From Anas platyrhynchos (Eukaryota; Chordata; Aves; Anseriformes; Anatidae), in the NCBI RefSeq assembly GCF_047663525.1, contig NC_092588.1, forward strand, positions 88,905,501-88,969,500: DNA of 64,000 nt, read 5' to 3'. Shown here in pieces: positions 39,201-51,519 of this stretch. A program made the translations under genes and the position numbers. Each line of letters opens with the position of its first letter. Positions within the stretch are counted from its first letter, which is position 1. The notes under the pieces are model-generated. The model searched no databases, was not told the origin of the DNA, and saw nothing but the letters and a program-made list of their open reading frames with translations.

Positions 39201-41594
39201 AAAAAAAGAAAAGAAAAAAAAAAAGAGAGTTTTGTTCTGTGTAGAATCAAAAAATTGGAATTTCACTTAGGAGTGAAAAGATAAGTGAAGTTCATGCTAT
39301 TTAAAGGAGACTCAACAGCCAGTTGTGAAAGGCAGGAAAGAAAAATATTGCCTTAAGTAGCTGATGAGGTCCTCAAGATTTAGGAGTGCCTGAAAACTAT
39401 TCATAATGAGATTTGACTGGGACTGTCAATGAATGGAAGCCAAGGTTCACCAATCTTAGTCTTTTTTAACTCTGTACTTACTACTGTCAACAGGTAAGGA
39501 AACAATACCTGAAAAAATGTAGGGATCCATTCACTTGTTCCTGCATGCAGGAGAAAAGAAGATGACAACAAATTTTAACAAAGCTTAAGTCTAGATTAAT
39601 CTTTATTTCACAAATGGCAGGAATTCAGGATTGGTACCAAGGAAGACAAGGTTAGAAAGAAATATAAAAATAAACACCCGAAGAAATTACAAGAATTATC
39701 ATTAAGCAGAGTTGCTGATCTTCCAGATTTTATATGTTAGTTGAGTGCTTGGGAATAAATCTTATTGTTACTTGATTATCATTCACAGTAAACCAAAGCT
39801 TTTAACCTCCTATCAACCTTTACCTTAGTGGACACTTAACAGCCAGAACTAGAAATTCCCTTGAAGAATAGAATTATCTCATCTCTTCAGGGGTAGGGTT
39901 TGTTTTCAGAAACAACATCCATGTGAAGACTTTTTATTTTTGTTTTTATTTCCCAAGAACATTTATAATTGTCTAATGAGATTTAAATAGAAATTGGATT
40001 TCTTCAGGAAGCCTGAATCAGCAGAGCGTTAGTTTACATGTTGAAGACTATTTATAGTGGAGGGGAAAGTATGTGTATGTGCATAGGTGTCTCGCTTTAA
40101 AGTTTATGTTCTGATGAAAACAAAAATTCTTTTCTTTAAAATACTAAAATATGAAAACAAATTCTTACATTAGGCAGCTCTTCAAAACCCAAGGATGTTA
40201 GCAGATATGCAAAAACTCTTTTAAATATTTTTCATTTTGCCAGGAATAGCAGAGAGGCTGGATGTTAATCTTCACCTTTATAAGTTCCTTTTATTCCCTG
40301 AGATTCCAAATTAGATGACCTGTTTGAAAATTCTCCTCAACCAGCTGGACAGAAAATAAACCTGCTTAAAACCAACTTACTTTGTTCACTGCTACATTTT
40401 CATCATTAGGAATGCAATTGTCTTTCACGCTACTGAAGAAAATACCCATGATGAAAGCTAGCAAAAGCTTCTATGGAACAGAATAAATAAGAAAGTGGAA
40501 AGAGAAGTTTGAAACTATACATATCTTCAAAAATTATTGCATTATTTCATCCCTGTTAAGGACATAGTTACAGCTATTCTCCTCTTTAACTTTCTGTAAG
40601 TAAACTAGTATATTTCCTGATGTCACATTTTCATGCTAAAACCAAGCACATATTTTAACAGACCTTAGAATACCAGATAAATCTAAAATCATTGGAACCA
40701 ATTCTGTTTCATTCATGTGCCTCTGTTTATTTTATTTTTGCCAGATATTGTTTTCTTCTTACACAATGTAATAGGAATGTGACTGTGACAAATGTGGGTG
40801 TGCCTTTGAATAATTTTTCAAGCTGTATTTAGATCTGTCCTTAATATGATGTTTCTGTACTATATACAAGGCAATGAACACATTTGACTTTCACGTTTTG
40901 AGGTACATTATCACTTCCCAGTTCTGTCAGGTGACAGACACATGCGTCTAAACACCTGGGTTAACCTTCTGTGGATGAGAGTATTCCCCAAATGAAGTTC
41001 TTCGTTCATTGATATCCCCAGTGGTTTTCAAACTCACTCGTGCAAATCAGGTTATTTGACCTGAAATACTCTTTCAAAGTTGATTGTGTCAGTTGTTAGA
41101 AGTTGCCTGTCCTTGGGGTGTGGGGGGGAGAGAATTGTGAGAAGCTATTTGATGACTATCAGCATGACTATGTTATTCCTGCCTAACCCTATGAAGTGGA
41201 TTGGTTCCAGCTGGACCTTAACCAAAATTAAATAAAATATGCGCTTAGGCTCTTTGGTGTTTCTAAAATCCCCTTGTCTCTCATGCTTTATTCCAACTAC
41301 TAAATAAAGGTGCCTTCTTTTAAGGGAGCAGTTTGTCAATATCAAAAGAAAAACAGGTGTCTGAAACCAGTCAGATCTGCAGGATGATAGGCATTAGTAC
41401 ATACAAGATAGTGCTTGCCTCCTGACTAAAAATAAAAGAAGAACAAGATTGCATACAAACACAAGCCCAGGATCAGACAAGTCAGGAGCCAGAGGTGAAG
41501 CCAGTCCTGTAACACTGAAAATGCCATGTCAGGTTTCTGGTAAAAGATAATAGCGATTCCACTGTCTGCTCTTAAACTTACAACTCTGAAAAAA

Positions 41595-41660
41595 ACAACA
41601 AACAAACAAACAAACAAAACAAAACAAAACAAAACAAAACAAAACAAAACAAAACAAAAA
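41595..41660. repeat. (AAAC)n / (AAAAC)n microsatellite
   Basis: A few AAAC units pass into about eight AAAAC units. It accounts for the cysteine/phenylalanine-rich frames on the minus strand. Confidence 0.95.
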
Positions 41661-42397
41661 AGCACGGACCATCTTACCATCTTTTGAGTTTATTACCCCT
41701 TGGATACAAGGCATTCTTCACCCAAGAATGAATACTTTCCTTTAGTAAAATTATGTTTGCTGACATTTAGAAACTGCTTTATAAAACCCTTTAAAGTCAA
41801 TAAGAGTTTTATCACCTGACTTATGGAGTTTGTCCTTAAAACATTTAAAAAAATATATACTTCCTTTTACTATATGAAACTCAGCAATTATTTTCCTTGG
41901 TACCTTTCAAGCATACACAAGAACAACCAACACAAAGAATAGGATCTGGAGCAGGCCCTGAGCCCTCAACTTCTCCTGTTTCATGCAGAAGCAGAAAAGT
42001 TTCTTCTGTGATACCATCTCCAGTTTCCTTGAAGTGTTCCACATGAAAGATTCTTTAAATACAGACAGGAAGATGAACAGTCCCTGTTCTCTTCTCTGGA
42101 CTTAGATACTTTTAATAGAAATACAACCAATTAGTGATACTTGTCGTAATACATTTTTGATGGTTGACATGTTTTTTTCCTTGTCGTTCTGCAGAGCTTT
42201 GTGTAAGAAGTGTATTCCCTTGGGAGGGGCCAGTGTTCCAGGCTTTGAAGTTGTAGAAAATCCTTTATTGCACTTTAAAACTGCTTCCATATGCAGAAAT
42301 AATTTTCAGTAGTTCTGTGGTCTTTTACAGGTATTAAGTCTTTGTCTTGTCTGAACCTTAAATTAGTTCATTCAAGTTAATTAGAGTGGGTATCATC

Positions 42398-42427
42398 ATC
42401 ATTTGTACCTCTGTAGGTACAAATGAT
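42398..42427. other. Perfect inverted repeat, 13-bp stem, 4-bp loop
   Basis: The left arm atcatttgtacct (42398-42410) and right arm aggtacaaatgat (42415-42427) are exact reverse complements around the loop ctgt. The stem is too short for a standalone pre-microRNA and lacks a following T run typical of RNA polymerase III termination. Function unknown. Confidence 0.95.
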
Positions 42428-45400
42428 AGAGACAACAACTACTGTACTCTTTTTCAGATTTTCAAACCTACACTTCAAGTAGTTCCTCTCCAATATATGT
42501 ATTATATTGAAAGCACGTAACACTACGAAGTGATATATAAAGATGTTACCTTCTGCACTCACTTGGGATGACCCATATAAAACTAACTCATAACTATGCT
42601 ATTTGTGAGTAATGGAATCATCCCATATTTATTTTATAAAAATCTTTATACTGTGTAGTATTTATGCATGCCTGTGCTGATCTGAGATTGTATCTTTGGG
42701 GAGTGCGTTACATGCTATGTTATACTGTTTTTATTATAGGCAATACATATAGCAACGCCTACAGTTAATGTTGCTTGACACTTTCTGGAATAAGACACTT
42801 TTATGTTGTTATCTTTGCTAAATTTAAGCCATTTGGATTACAGTTTTTCAAGTTGGATACATGCCTCTTGACAAATTCTTTAAAGGAATATTTCACCTAA
42901 AAAGATTCAGCTTGGAGCTTTTTGTTTTCCCCAGAACAATATTCATCATAAGTATGTTCTTCTTTGTATAGCTTTTGTAGCTTCTCCTTATTGGGTTGTG
43001 CCAACAATACAGCTTGATAACTGCTTGACTCCTTGAGGAAGTACTCACTGGAGTGTCCTCATATCTCCTTTGTTCACTCGTTCTACTTACTGCTTCATAG
43101 TGATCTAAGGGTAAAACACAAAAAGGTAGATACAGGGAATGGTTAATGGCAAGAGTTCCTTCCAGACTACAGATGTGATCAGTTGTGGAATTTCAATTAG
43201 TACAATGTGACATAAATACACAAACATGGTTGACATTTAATTAGTTTCTCAGTTTGATTAGACATGGCTTTGGACTTTATTCTTTTTTAAAAAGAAAAAT
43301 GAGTATTATGCTGCAACACAAAAGTTATTAATGACAAAATAAAAGATATGGCATGTGCCTGTGTTAACGCTTGACCTTCCAGAAGAAAAGTCATTCCCAT
43401 TGCAGTGTATAAAGACATAGATAGAAGTGTATCCATGCTTTGCCAATCCACAGTTTCCTTGTGTGAAGACAATGAACACAGCTCAAGATGATATACATGT
43501 AGAGGCTTGATGCCAAAACCAAATGTTTACTAGTGTATTACCCTTGTTTATTGACAGCAAAACTTGAAAAATGATACCGGAAGATCCCCAGCTACCAGCT
43601 GCTACTAATTAACAGAGCAAATCCAGTAGAACTCAACATATCCTAACACAGGCAAACTTCCGGAACTAGGCCTTTTGTTCCAATGCCACCAATCTAAACA
43701 ACAAGGCTCCTGACTGCATGCACCAACCTTTGTTAGTGAGGGCTACCTGAAAAGAGGGAAATTTAATGAGTCTGCAAGTTCAGATTTATTAGTTCTCAGC
43801 TACAAAACCTCCATCTGTCAATTGACCTAAGAAGAGAAGTCAAGTTGAATTAAGCTTCCATGTTAAAAGATCATATTGTCATAGTCTATCCCTAGGAAAT
43901 ATAATAAATTTTATATCCAGTGGCAATGCTGAGGAAGTCTCAAGAAACCATAACAATAGTTCTGATCTCTAGTATCACCATGATTGTTGCAAAAGGTTAT
44001 TGACTCATCTATGAACCACCAGTCAGATCAGTAAACCCTCTGGACAACTTCAACAACAGATAAGGAACAAAATGAAGGGCATTCAGACAACTTCCTCTTC
44101 TACTTTGTCACAATTTTACGATGCTATATGCTGACAGGGCCATACTTCCCCCAAAAAGGAACTCTTCAGGAACCACCTCCAAGAAACTTCATTAATTTTC
44201 CCACTAAAGATTCCTTACCTTTTGCAGCTCTTCCTTTATGGACAACAACATTGTTTTAGTTCAGACTATATTGAATTCACAGTCAAATTTCTAGTCTAAT
44301 GCCGAATCAAGTCAAACACTTTACTTTCCCCTCCCTATGTTGAATGGCAGTTTGCCTATTTGTTTTTATTTTTTGAAAGAATGGTGTTTCGAACTCCAAT
44401 CCTAACTGATTGGAATAATATTCTTATATATTAATATAATTTTGGTGAGATATACTGGTAGAACTAGGCTACGCTACAGTGGAACAGATAAGTCTACTTC
44501 ATGATGATTACACAAAGTCTAAATTTAATCTGCTGTCTAGAAAGCCTTGCCCTAGGCAGTCAAGGGAAATGAAGTAGTAGGTCATTTCTAGACCTATATT
44601 CCCAGTACTGGGTAGAAGGCAAAGAACCAGACCTACATGTAAGAAGCCAACCCTGTGGCTGTTTATTTCTTCATCATCTTCTTCAGACAATATTTTGCAT
44701 TTCTGTGAGCTGGAGGAAAGAAAGGATTACAATCTGTGCCATTCTCTCACAAACTCTAGTTGAAACATCACAACACTACTTGATATGTTGAGATTACCAT
44801 GTTAAATTAGTCTTCTGGACACAGAAAAATACAGTGTTAAATCTTGAAACTGAAACAAACAAACCAACAAACCCATAGATCTTTGACCCATTTCAGATCT
44901 GCAAAAACTGTTAGATCAGAAAGTTCATAATTTTTATTCCTAATGATGCCTTACTATTGCTCTAGGACAGAGCTTTCCTCTGAATTTTCCAGTTTTCCTT
45001 TTTTTCAATTACTTAAGAAAAAGGGAAAAAAAAATGGTCAAGTCAAGCTTTTGATTTTTCCTTTTGGTTAGGAAAAAAACAATGTTTGTTAATCTTTCTA
45101 AAATTATCAAAAGGAATACCCTTTTCTTTCTCAATATCTAAACGTGCCCTTACCACAGAGAACAGCTAATATTTTGTCACTTGGACTAAGATTCTTTTCT
45201 CTTGTCAACACTGGTTATAGGATTTTGAAAATGCTTGATTTGTCATGCTGAGAAAAAATCTTGAAGATTTTTAAGTTTTGGAAAAATCAACTTGTAAATG
45301 TCATACTCATAACCTGGGGGAAAAATCAAATTCTTTATGAACACATATCAATGTATCCTGCATGAGCTATATTGGAATATCTACCTCTTAAAGATCTGTA

Positions 45401-46501
45401 GGGTTCTTTGTATTCACTATGAAAGCACGTAATTTCAGCTGCCTATACTCTCCACATATCAGTGACTTTAAAACTGTATTTAGACATGAGAAGGAAAATT
45501 AGAGATTCTAGATGAAAGGAAAGAAAGACTAGCTTTCAGAAACAGAACCCACTTTTACCTCAGTTCTCAGCCTACTTCTTTCTTAGTTTATGGCGTCTCC
45601 TTTCAAACATTTAAGAGGACTTTCCCTAATTTAATTTTCAGGTAATGCAGTCTTCATAATGATCATTACTTTGACTATGAGAATAAGCAAACTGTTATGG
45701 CTGATCAGCCACTTAAGGAGTTCTGTAAAGATAAAATCATCCTTCAGCTTCATTCCATGCTTCCATCCCAACACAACCATTAAGGTAGGATTTTGTTTCC
45801 TGAATTGTTTTGTAAACCGGTTCTCATCCTTGCCAAGGCAATGGAAGCTACATTACAGTGGTAAGATTGCACCAGTGTGAATAGGACCAAGGCATTCAAC
45901 GAAGTAGCTAAAACTCCGATGTGGATGTCAACGTCTAGGTTCTGCTGGGGACCGATGGGGTGAGCTGCAAGGGAGAACAATGTGATTGCACAGGATGTTT
46001 TTTCTTTTCTGTTTCCAGTTTGGGGCTTTACAGACAAACTTTTTGAAAGTTAGGTAATACCTGTACATGTTCACTGTCTGTGTGCATGCTCACTATCCAG
46101 TCAGCTTCTCACATCACAATTTCTATGGAGCTTTTGCCTCATTCATGGCACAGAGCACCTTCTACGAATAAATCAGGGATGTGTGGCAGACAGATTTACC
46201 AGGGATGTAAACAAAGTAATCAGATTTCCATTACTATTGACTGCATGGCTCCCATAGTCAGGGCTAGGTCTGTCCCTGTGCAGTGATGGAAGCTGTTGTA
46301 TTTCAGATTCCAGTGTCATGTGTTGCAAAACTAGAAAGGCTGGTAGTGAAAGAGGTAGGAGAAGGCAGGAAAAGAAACACAGGTCCTATAGATAAAAGAT
46401 GCATTTTGTCCCTTGAGATTATAATTTAGTCCTACTTCTGTCACGGAGCTTTAATTTGATACTAAGCAAGTCATTTTTAAAGCATAATGGCCAAGGATGT
46501 C

Positions 46502-46530
46502 TTCTCTATATATCTTCAATATATAGAGAA
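46502..46530. other. Perfect inverted repeat, 12-bp stem, 5-bp loop
   Basis: Left arm ttctctatatat and right arm atatatagagaa flank the loop cttca. The AT-rich stem is compatible with a chance cruciform. No function inferred. Confidence 0.95.
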
Positions 46531-46667
46531 TATATACAGAATTCAACATAGAGAGGTTCAATTCAAGATGTTGGGCAGACAGATGGAGTTGCAGAAGTAT
46601 TTACACCTGCAACTTGTATCAATAAAAATGCTACTTTTAACGTATTTTAACATACTACATATAGACG

Positions 46668-46934
46668 AGGTGAAATGGCCTCAAGTTGCACCAGAGGAGG
46701 GTTAGCTTGGATATTAGGAGGTTTCTTTACTGAAGGGGTTGTGAGGCATTGGAACAGGTTGCCCAGGGAAGTGGTTGAGTCACCACCCCTGGAGGTCTTC
46801 AAGAAACGTGCAGATGAAGAACTTAGTAGCATGGTTTAGTGGTGGACTTGTCAGTACTAGGTTAAATGTTGGACTAGATGATCTCAGAGGTCTTTGCTTA
46901 CCTGAATGATTCTATGATTCTGTGGCTATATGAT
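46668..46934 (+). mobile_element. CR1 LINE 3' fragment
   Basis: About 265 bp matching a CR1 3' end in sense orientation: 'gaaatggcctcaagttgcacc', 'ggatattaggaggtttctttactgaaggggttgtgaggcattggaacaggttgcccagggaagtgg', 'ttggactagatgatctcagaggtct' and the terminal 'gattctatgattctgtgg' repeat. It is 5'-truncated at about 46668, and good preservation suggests moderate age. The 'catggtttagtggtggacttgtcagt' phrase points to a CR1 subfamily different from the copies at 48105 and 56434. Confidence 0.95.
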
Positions 46935-48104
46935 ATTATCGTAGGTACTTAAATCTAGGCCTTTTTAATGGAGCAGCAGATATCTCTGACAATTTTGACT
47001 TTAATTTCTTGTCTCAGTTCTACATGGGTAGATGATGGATTACAATACAAGCTCAATTCATGGGTAGATTGTGAAGAAAAATTATTGTTTGTTAACAAAA
47101 ATTATTGAAGTCCACAAGAAAACAGTGGAGCATCTGCTAACATTTTTGAAAGCAATAATCTGGGGAAATAAACTATGCCCTTTTGTATAAAGAACTAGAT
47201 ATGATGATAACAAAATGCACAAAAATTACCAGTAATCTATTAGTGTAAGTAATGATTACCACTGTTTTCTTCAGTTATTTACATATGATTATGTTACTGT
47301 CCTAATCTAATCCAAAAGTCAATGTTTTTCAGATCAATGCAAATCATGTTTTAGTAGTTGAGAGAATAAGGAGACTCCATCTTCTAGACTTTCACTTTAA
47401 GAGTCTTGTTTAACAGCCATTCCTTTAGGTGATTCCATTTTTCACAACATGTCACGGAACAAAAAAACATCTTTCTGACTGAAAACACCTCTGTTTATGC
47501 CACCCCTACAACAAAATGGGAAACATAATCCCCAGCTTTGTGTTGAAATTATAGATACAGATTTCAATAAAAGTGTTTTGTTGTTGTTATTTTACCTAGC
47601 ATTTGTAATTGTTTATTTTAACTTAAATATCCCAAGACACTTAGAAGACAAGAGAATGAGACAGAGATGGGGAAAGGAAGAGGGATAGAAATTTCAAGAG
47701 ACTATCAGAGTACAAGGATGAACCATATCCTAGGAGTTAAGATGAGGGCAAATAGGAATAGGATCAAAATATAAAGTGAAAATATTAGGGGCAAATGGAT
47801 ATTATATACTACATACCTAATCTTTCAATGTTGTTTGGCTAACATGGAGTTTTAAATCATCCAGTTGTCTTAGACGAAAAAGACAAGATCATACAAATGT
47901 GAGTAGGATTCATCTTACCTTTCTTAGGCAGTTGAAGGATAGGTATCATATTTTCAATCAGCAAAAATTCAGCCAACATAGTCAATCAAATTTAAAGTGC
48001 AATTCATCTGGCCAGACATAGGCAGCTATCTAAGATGAGACGAAGCATGCCCTGAATTCCATTGACTATGCTGACTGGCTTTTCAGTGACTGTGAAAAAG
48101 TAGC
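46935..48104. other. Noncoding DNA between two CR1 copies
   Basis: No gene or repeat recognised. Confidence 0.55.
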
Positions 48105-48582
48105 ATGGGATGAGAGAGATGTGGACATACTGGAAAATGTCCAATGGAGGGCCACCAGAAAGATCAAGAGACTGGAGCATCTTTCCTATAAGGAGAGGCT
48201 GAGACAGTTGGGACTCTTCAGTGTGGAGAACAGGAGGCTCAAGGAGGATCTTATCAGTGTGTATAAATACCTGAAAGGAGGATGCAATGAGATGGAGCCA
48301 GGCTCTTTTCAGTGGTGCCCAGTACCAGGACAAGAGACACAAACCAGAACACAAGAAATTCCATATGAACATCGGGAAGCACTTCTGTATTGTGTGGGTG
48401 ATCGAACAGGTTTTCCAGAGTGGTCGTGGAGTCTCCCCCTTTAGAGATCTTCAAAAGCCATCTCGATGTGGTCCTGGACAACCTGCTCGAAGGTGGCCCT
48501 GTTTGAGCAGGAGGTTGGACCAGATGGCCTCTACAGGTCCCTTCCAACCCTAAATATTCTGTAATACTGTGATTCCATGATA
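48105..48582 (+). mobile_element. CR1 LINE 3' fragment
   Basis: About 480 bp of CR1 3' region in order: 'gagatgtggacatactgga', 'gagggccaccagaaagatcaagagactggagcat', 'ggagaggctgagacag', 'tcttatcagtgtgtataaatacctgaaagg', 'ggagccaggctcttttcagtggtgcccagt', 'ttggaccagatggcctctacaggtcccttccaaccct' and the terminal 'attctgt' repeats. The upstream third corresponds to the last part of ORF2, so the overlapping frames of about 100 codons are remnants of this element and not host genes. Confidence 0.95.
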
Positions 48583-49119
48583 TAATTTGATCAGAAGTTA
48601 ATATCTATAGCGTAGACCATCACATTTGACCTTATCAGTCACATCTTTTGAAATCCTTCAGGTAATCACTGACTACATCTCAACTACTAAATGTTTTATT
48701 TCCAAGTTCTACTCCCAAATATAAATTAAAAACAAAAACAAAAACAACAACAAACTTGAAATGACCGATCAAAAAAGTTACTGATAGTCACCTTAATGTC
48801 AAGAGTTATGATCTTGTGGATAAATGTCTGCATATCACATATGGCTGAGATGCCTTGGTCAGAGCAAATTCTGGAAGTGTAGACTCATTGCCATCTAATA
48901 CAGACCTCTGTGATATTTTCACTAATGCCAACTTTTAGGCAGCTATGGTCTAACACCATAACTATCCCAAATTCAGCCATTCCACCATCAATGAAGATCT
49001 TTATAGACATTTCGGTGGCACATGGTGATATTGAAATGGAGTTGACCTTTTTAAATTAATGTGATTCCATGATCTGCACCTTGTCCATACATTTAAACAT
49101 TCTTCACTCTGCTAATTGA
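48583..49119. other. Noncoding DNA
   Basis: Unique AT-rich sequence between a CR1 end and a decayed reading frame. An AAAAAC-rich patch lies near 48,727-48,750. Confidence 0.5.
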
Positions 49120-50404
49120 AAGAATGATTGTCCCGACATTTGCCAAGACTGCCACTACAGGCAGTTGTCTTCTTCAAACTGGAAGCACTGTATGCTAAAA
49201 CTTGTGCTTTTTTCATATTGTCTGATTCTTTCCAAGACTGGGTTAACCAAGGCTGTTTCACTCACCTCTAAGAAGACGCCCTGCTACTCTCAGATTTCAA
49301 ACAGGCCTGGCTTTTCACTTGTCCTAGACTGCTCAGTAACTGTATTCCATACAACCTCTTTACTAGAAACATCGGTATGCCACGTTAATAAAGCCATTTA
49401 CAAAGTTGCTGTAAAGCTTCATTTTAACAACAAAGACTGTTCAATAGAAAAGGCAGATAAAAAAGATACATCCTGCCTCAGTGAGGAAAGTGTGAAACAC
49501 TTTAAAAAATTAGAAGGAAATGCTGATCTAGACAACACACACAACTTTTAGACAACTCAATTTTTTCTAGAAAGAGCAAGAAGAGATCAAGCTATCGTGA
49601 AACTTAATGTAACAAAACCCAAATGCAAAACCTTGACACTAGTCACAAAACTTGGTACCTCTCAGATGCTTGAACCACAGCAGTATCACGTGGTATTTTT
49701 GAACAGTATGGCTGATTCACCTGAGAAGTCTTACAAAGCAACAAGGACAAAAGGTTAGAATAGGCAGCAAAGAAGAATTAATGGCACTGCAAGCAATGAA
49801 TATGTGTAAAAGAAGAACGTCCTTCAATGAAGATGTAATGTGGATGGTGGTTGAAACATTTAAAATTAGTAATAACTCTGAGCTTTTGTTGTTTCCATGA
49901 AGTACTAAAAATAGAGAAGTACTGATGAACTGTATTTCTTTTTAGTCATCCAGAAGAACAAAACGCCTAGGATCTGTTTGACTACAACGTTAAAACAGAA
50001 AAGAGGGGGCAAGAAAAGAAGAACTTCCTGTGTTCTATGCTTATGCCTTGCAAGTGAAGTAACATCTTCAGCAACCATTGCTGCCAACCCTTTGCCAAAA
50101 CATGACTACAGAATACTTTAAAAGGTTGTCCTTCAAAAGACAGCTACAATGATGGTATGCTGTGTACGGCTCAAAAAGGATTCAGACCACGGCCCAGAAA
50201 CTGAGTGAATGCTCACCTCAGGGTCAAGAGGAAGGCAGTCACGGAGATCCTAGACCTCAACCACGTCCATTTCTTACACAGGCCCATACTTGGGTCAACG
50301 ATCCTGTCACTGAACAGCCCCCTTTTACAATACCTAGGTTAAGCCCAGCTCTTGAAGACCTCAAGAAATGGTTTCAAGACCAACCAGTTCTAAACTCTTC
50401 ATAG
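49120..50404 (+). pseudogene. Decayed protein-like reading frame of unknown origin (possible retrocopy)
   Basis: I do not recognise the protein. One frame is open from 49120 to 49548, hits a single TAG (49549-49551) and stays open to 49755. At the AAAAGG run near 49750 the sense text moves to the next frame and continues to TGA at 49898. That is about 255 codons with one stop and one frameshift, and its composition is hydrophilic and protein-like (for example SCLSEESVKHFKKLEG, then SMADSPEKSYKATRT, then KEELMALQAMN and NEDVMWMVVETFK). Further protein-like pieces follow in other frames: DLFDYNVKTEKRGQEKK near 49,975-50,025 with flanking stops, and a Pro/Gln-rich 68-codon segment ending ALEDLKKWFQDQPVL near 50,390. 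No clear ATG start is present. An A-rich run with AATAAA-like text (about 50741-50760) lies downstream and could be a retrocopy tail, but no target duplication is evident. Alternatives are a decayed exon cluster of a neighbouring gene or chance. Confidence 0.4.
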
Positions 50405-50901
50405 GCTAGTTAGGAAATTACAAAAGTACTGAAGGTGGCAGACATTTTGTCTATGGAAATGGTGTCCATCTGGCTGTCCAGTGCCAGATTTTCAGTCACC
50501 TAGAGGAAGAACGTTGGCCTGGAGGAAGTGATCTTTTGGTCACGAAGAACGGATGGATGGGTAAACCGCATCTCCAAAAGGAATTTCCAGTCCTTTCTGT
50601 ACAAATCACCCAAATCCCGTAAGTAGATCGGCATTTTCTGAACGGATGCCTCCTGGACAGCGGTCCCAAACTCGTTTATCAAAGTAGAATATTGAGGGGT
50701 GTCTCCGTTTCTGAGAAATGCTTTTGCAAGTCTTTGGCCAAAAAAAAAATAAAATAAAATAGAAGCAAGAGGCAACTTGATCAAAAATTTGTTGAGTCAG
50801 TGTGTGGGTTGACTGCACGCGTGTGATGAACTCCGCTTTAACTTGCGCTGCTCTGCGGCAGGGCGCAGCTCCCTGCTGCGGGACAGACGCTCACCTGGAC
50901 G

Positions 50902-50946
50902 GGAGGAGGAGGAGGAGGAGGAGGAGGAGGAGGAGGAGGAGGAGGA
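50902..50946. repeat. (GGA)n trinucleotide tract 1
   Basis: About 15 GGA units on the + strand at the 5' edge of the CpG island. Confidence 0.95.
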
Positions 50947-51067
50947 AGCAGGGCGGCGGGGTGCCGCGTGTGCGTGTGCATGTGCCCCCCACCAGCCCGC
51001 GCCCGTCCCGCGGGCGGCCCCGAGCCCCGGCTGGGCAGACAATGGGAGATCAAAGCGGGGGGAGGCG

Positions 51068-51116
51068 GAGGAGGAGGAGGAGGAGGAGGAGGAGGAGGAG
51101 GAGGGGGGGGGGGGGA
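51068..51116. repeat. (GGA)n tract 2 plus G run
   Basis: About 12 GGA units followed by a run of about a dozen Gs. This is a candidate G-quadruplex on the sense strand. Confidence 0.95.
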
Positions 51117-51320
51117 GGATGGTGCCGGGCGGGCGGCGAGGCGGAGCGGCGGCGCTCTCTCTGCGCTCGATTAGTGTTCCTGGGGAGGGAGCGAGCGGGC
51201 CGGGCCGGGGAACGGAGGGCTTGAGGGGGGGTGGGGGGGGAGGAAAGGAGGAGGCGGGAGCGCGCGCGCGTGAGCGGGGCGCCGCCGCGTGCGCGCGCCC
51301 GCGGGAGGTGGCGGAGCGAG

Positions 51321-51361
51321 GGAGGGGAGGAGAGGGGAGGGGAGGGGGGGTGTGGGGGGGG
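51321..51361 (+). other. G-quadruplex-prone G-rich segment
   Basis: Successive runs of four or more Gs separated by A or short spacers, ending in two runs of seven to eight Gs. It is on the CDYL sense strand, so if transcribed it could fold in the 5' leader RNA. Confidence 0.75.
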
Positions 51362-51519
51362 AGCAGAGCGCGAGGGCGCGCTCGCGATCGGGGCGCGAGC
51401 CGCGTTGCGCAGCTGCGGTGCGCGCAGCCCCGCCGCCAGCAGCAGCGGCAGCGGCAGCGGCAGCTCAGCGGCATTCAGCGAGCGGGGCTGCTGGGTGCGC
51501 TGGAGAGAGACGCGCGGGG

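Larger units (their letters stand above)
27697..41594. other. Long noncoding stretch
   Basis: About 13.9 kb of AT-rich DNA without a supported gene or clear transposon. All frames are below about 140 codons. The longest, on the minus strand at 35223-35633, is Ser/Leu/Pro-rich because the + strand is purine-rich there, and I recognise no domain in it. Simple repeats at 28119-28158 and 33184-33211 are listed separately. Conserved noncoding elements cannot be excluded. Confidence 0.55.
41661..46667. other. Noncoding AT-rich DNA
   Basis: No supported gene. Contains two short perfect hairpins (42398-42427 and 46502-46530), listed separately. Confidence 0.55.

Noticed and set aside
50500-50784. 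Minus-strand frame of about 95 codons with fairly protein-like composition
   Set aside because: No recognised domain, runs into a poly-T stretch, and lies opposite the probable tail of the + strand decayed frame; insufficient to call a gene.
50741-50785. Target-site duplication for the possible retrocopy (similarity of 'cttgatcaaaaattt' near 50775 to 'tttgatcagaagtt' near 48588)
   Set aside because: Two mismatches in a 13-base match and a distance that would include the end of a CR1; too weak to claim.
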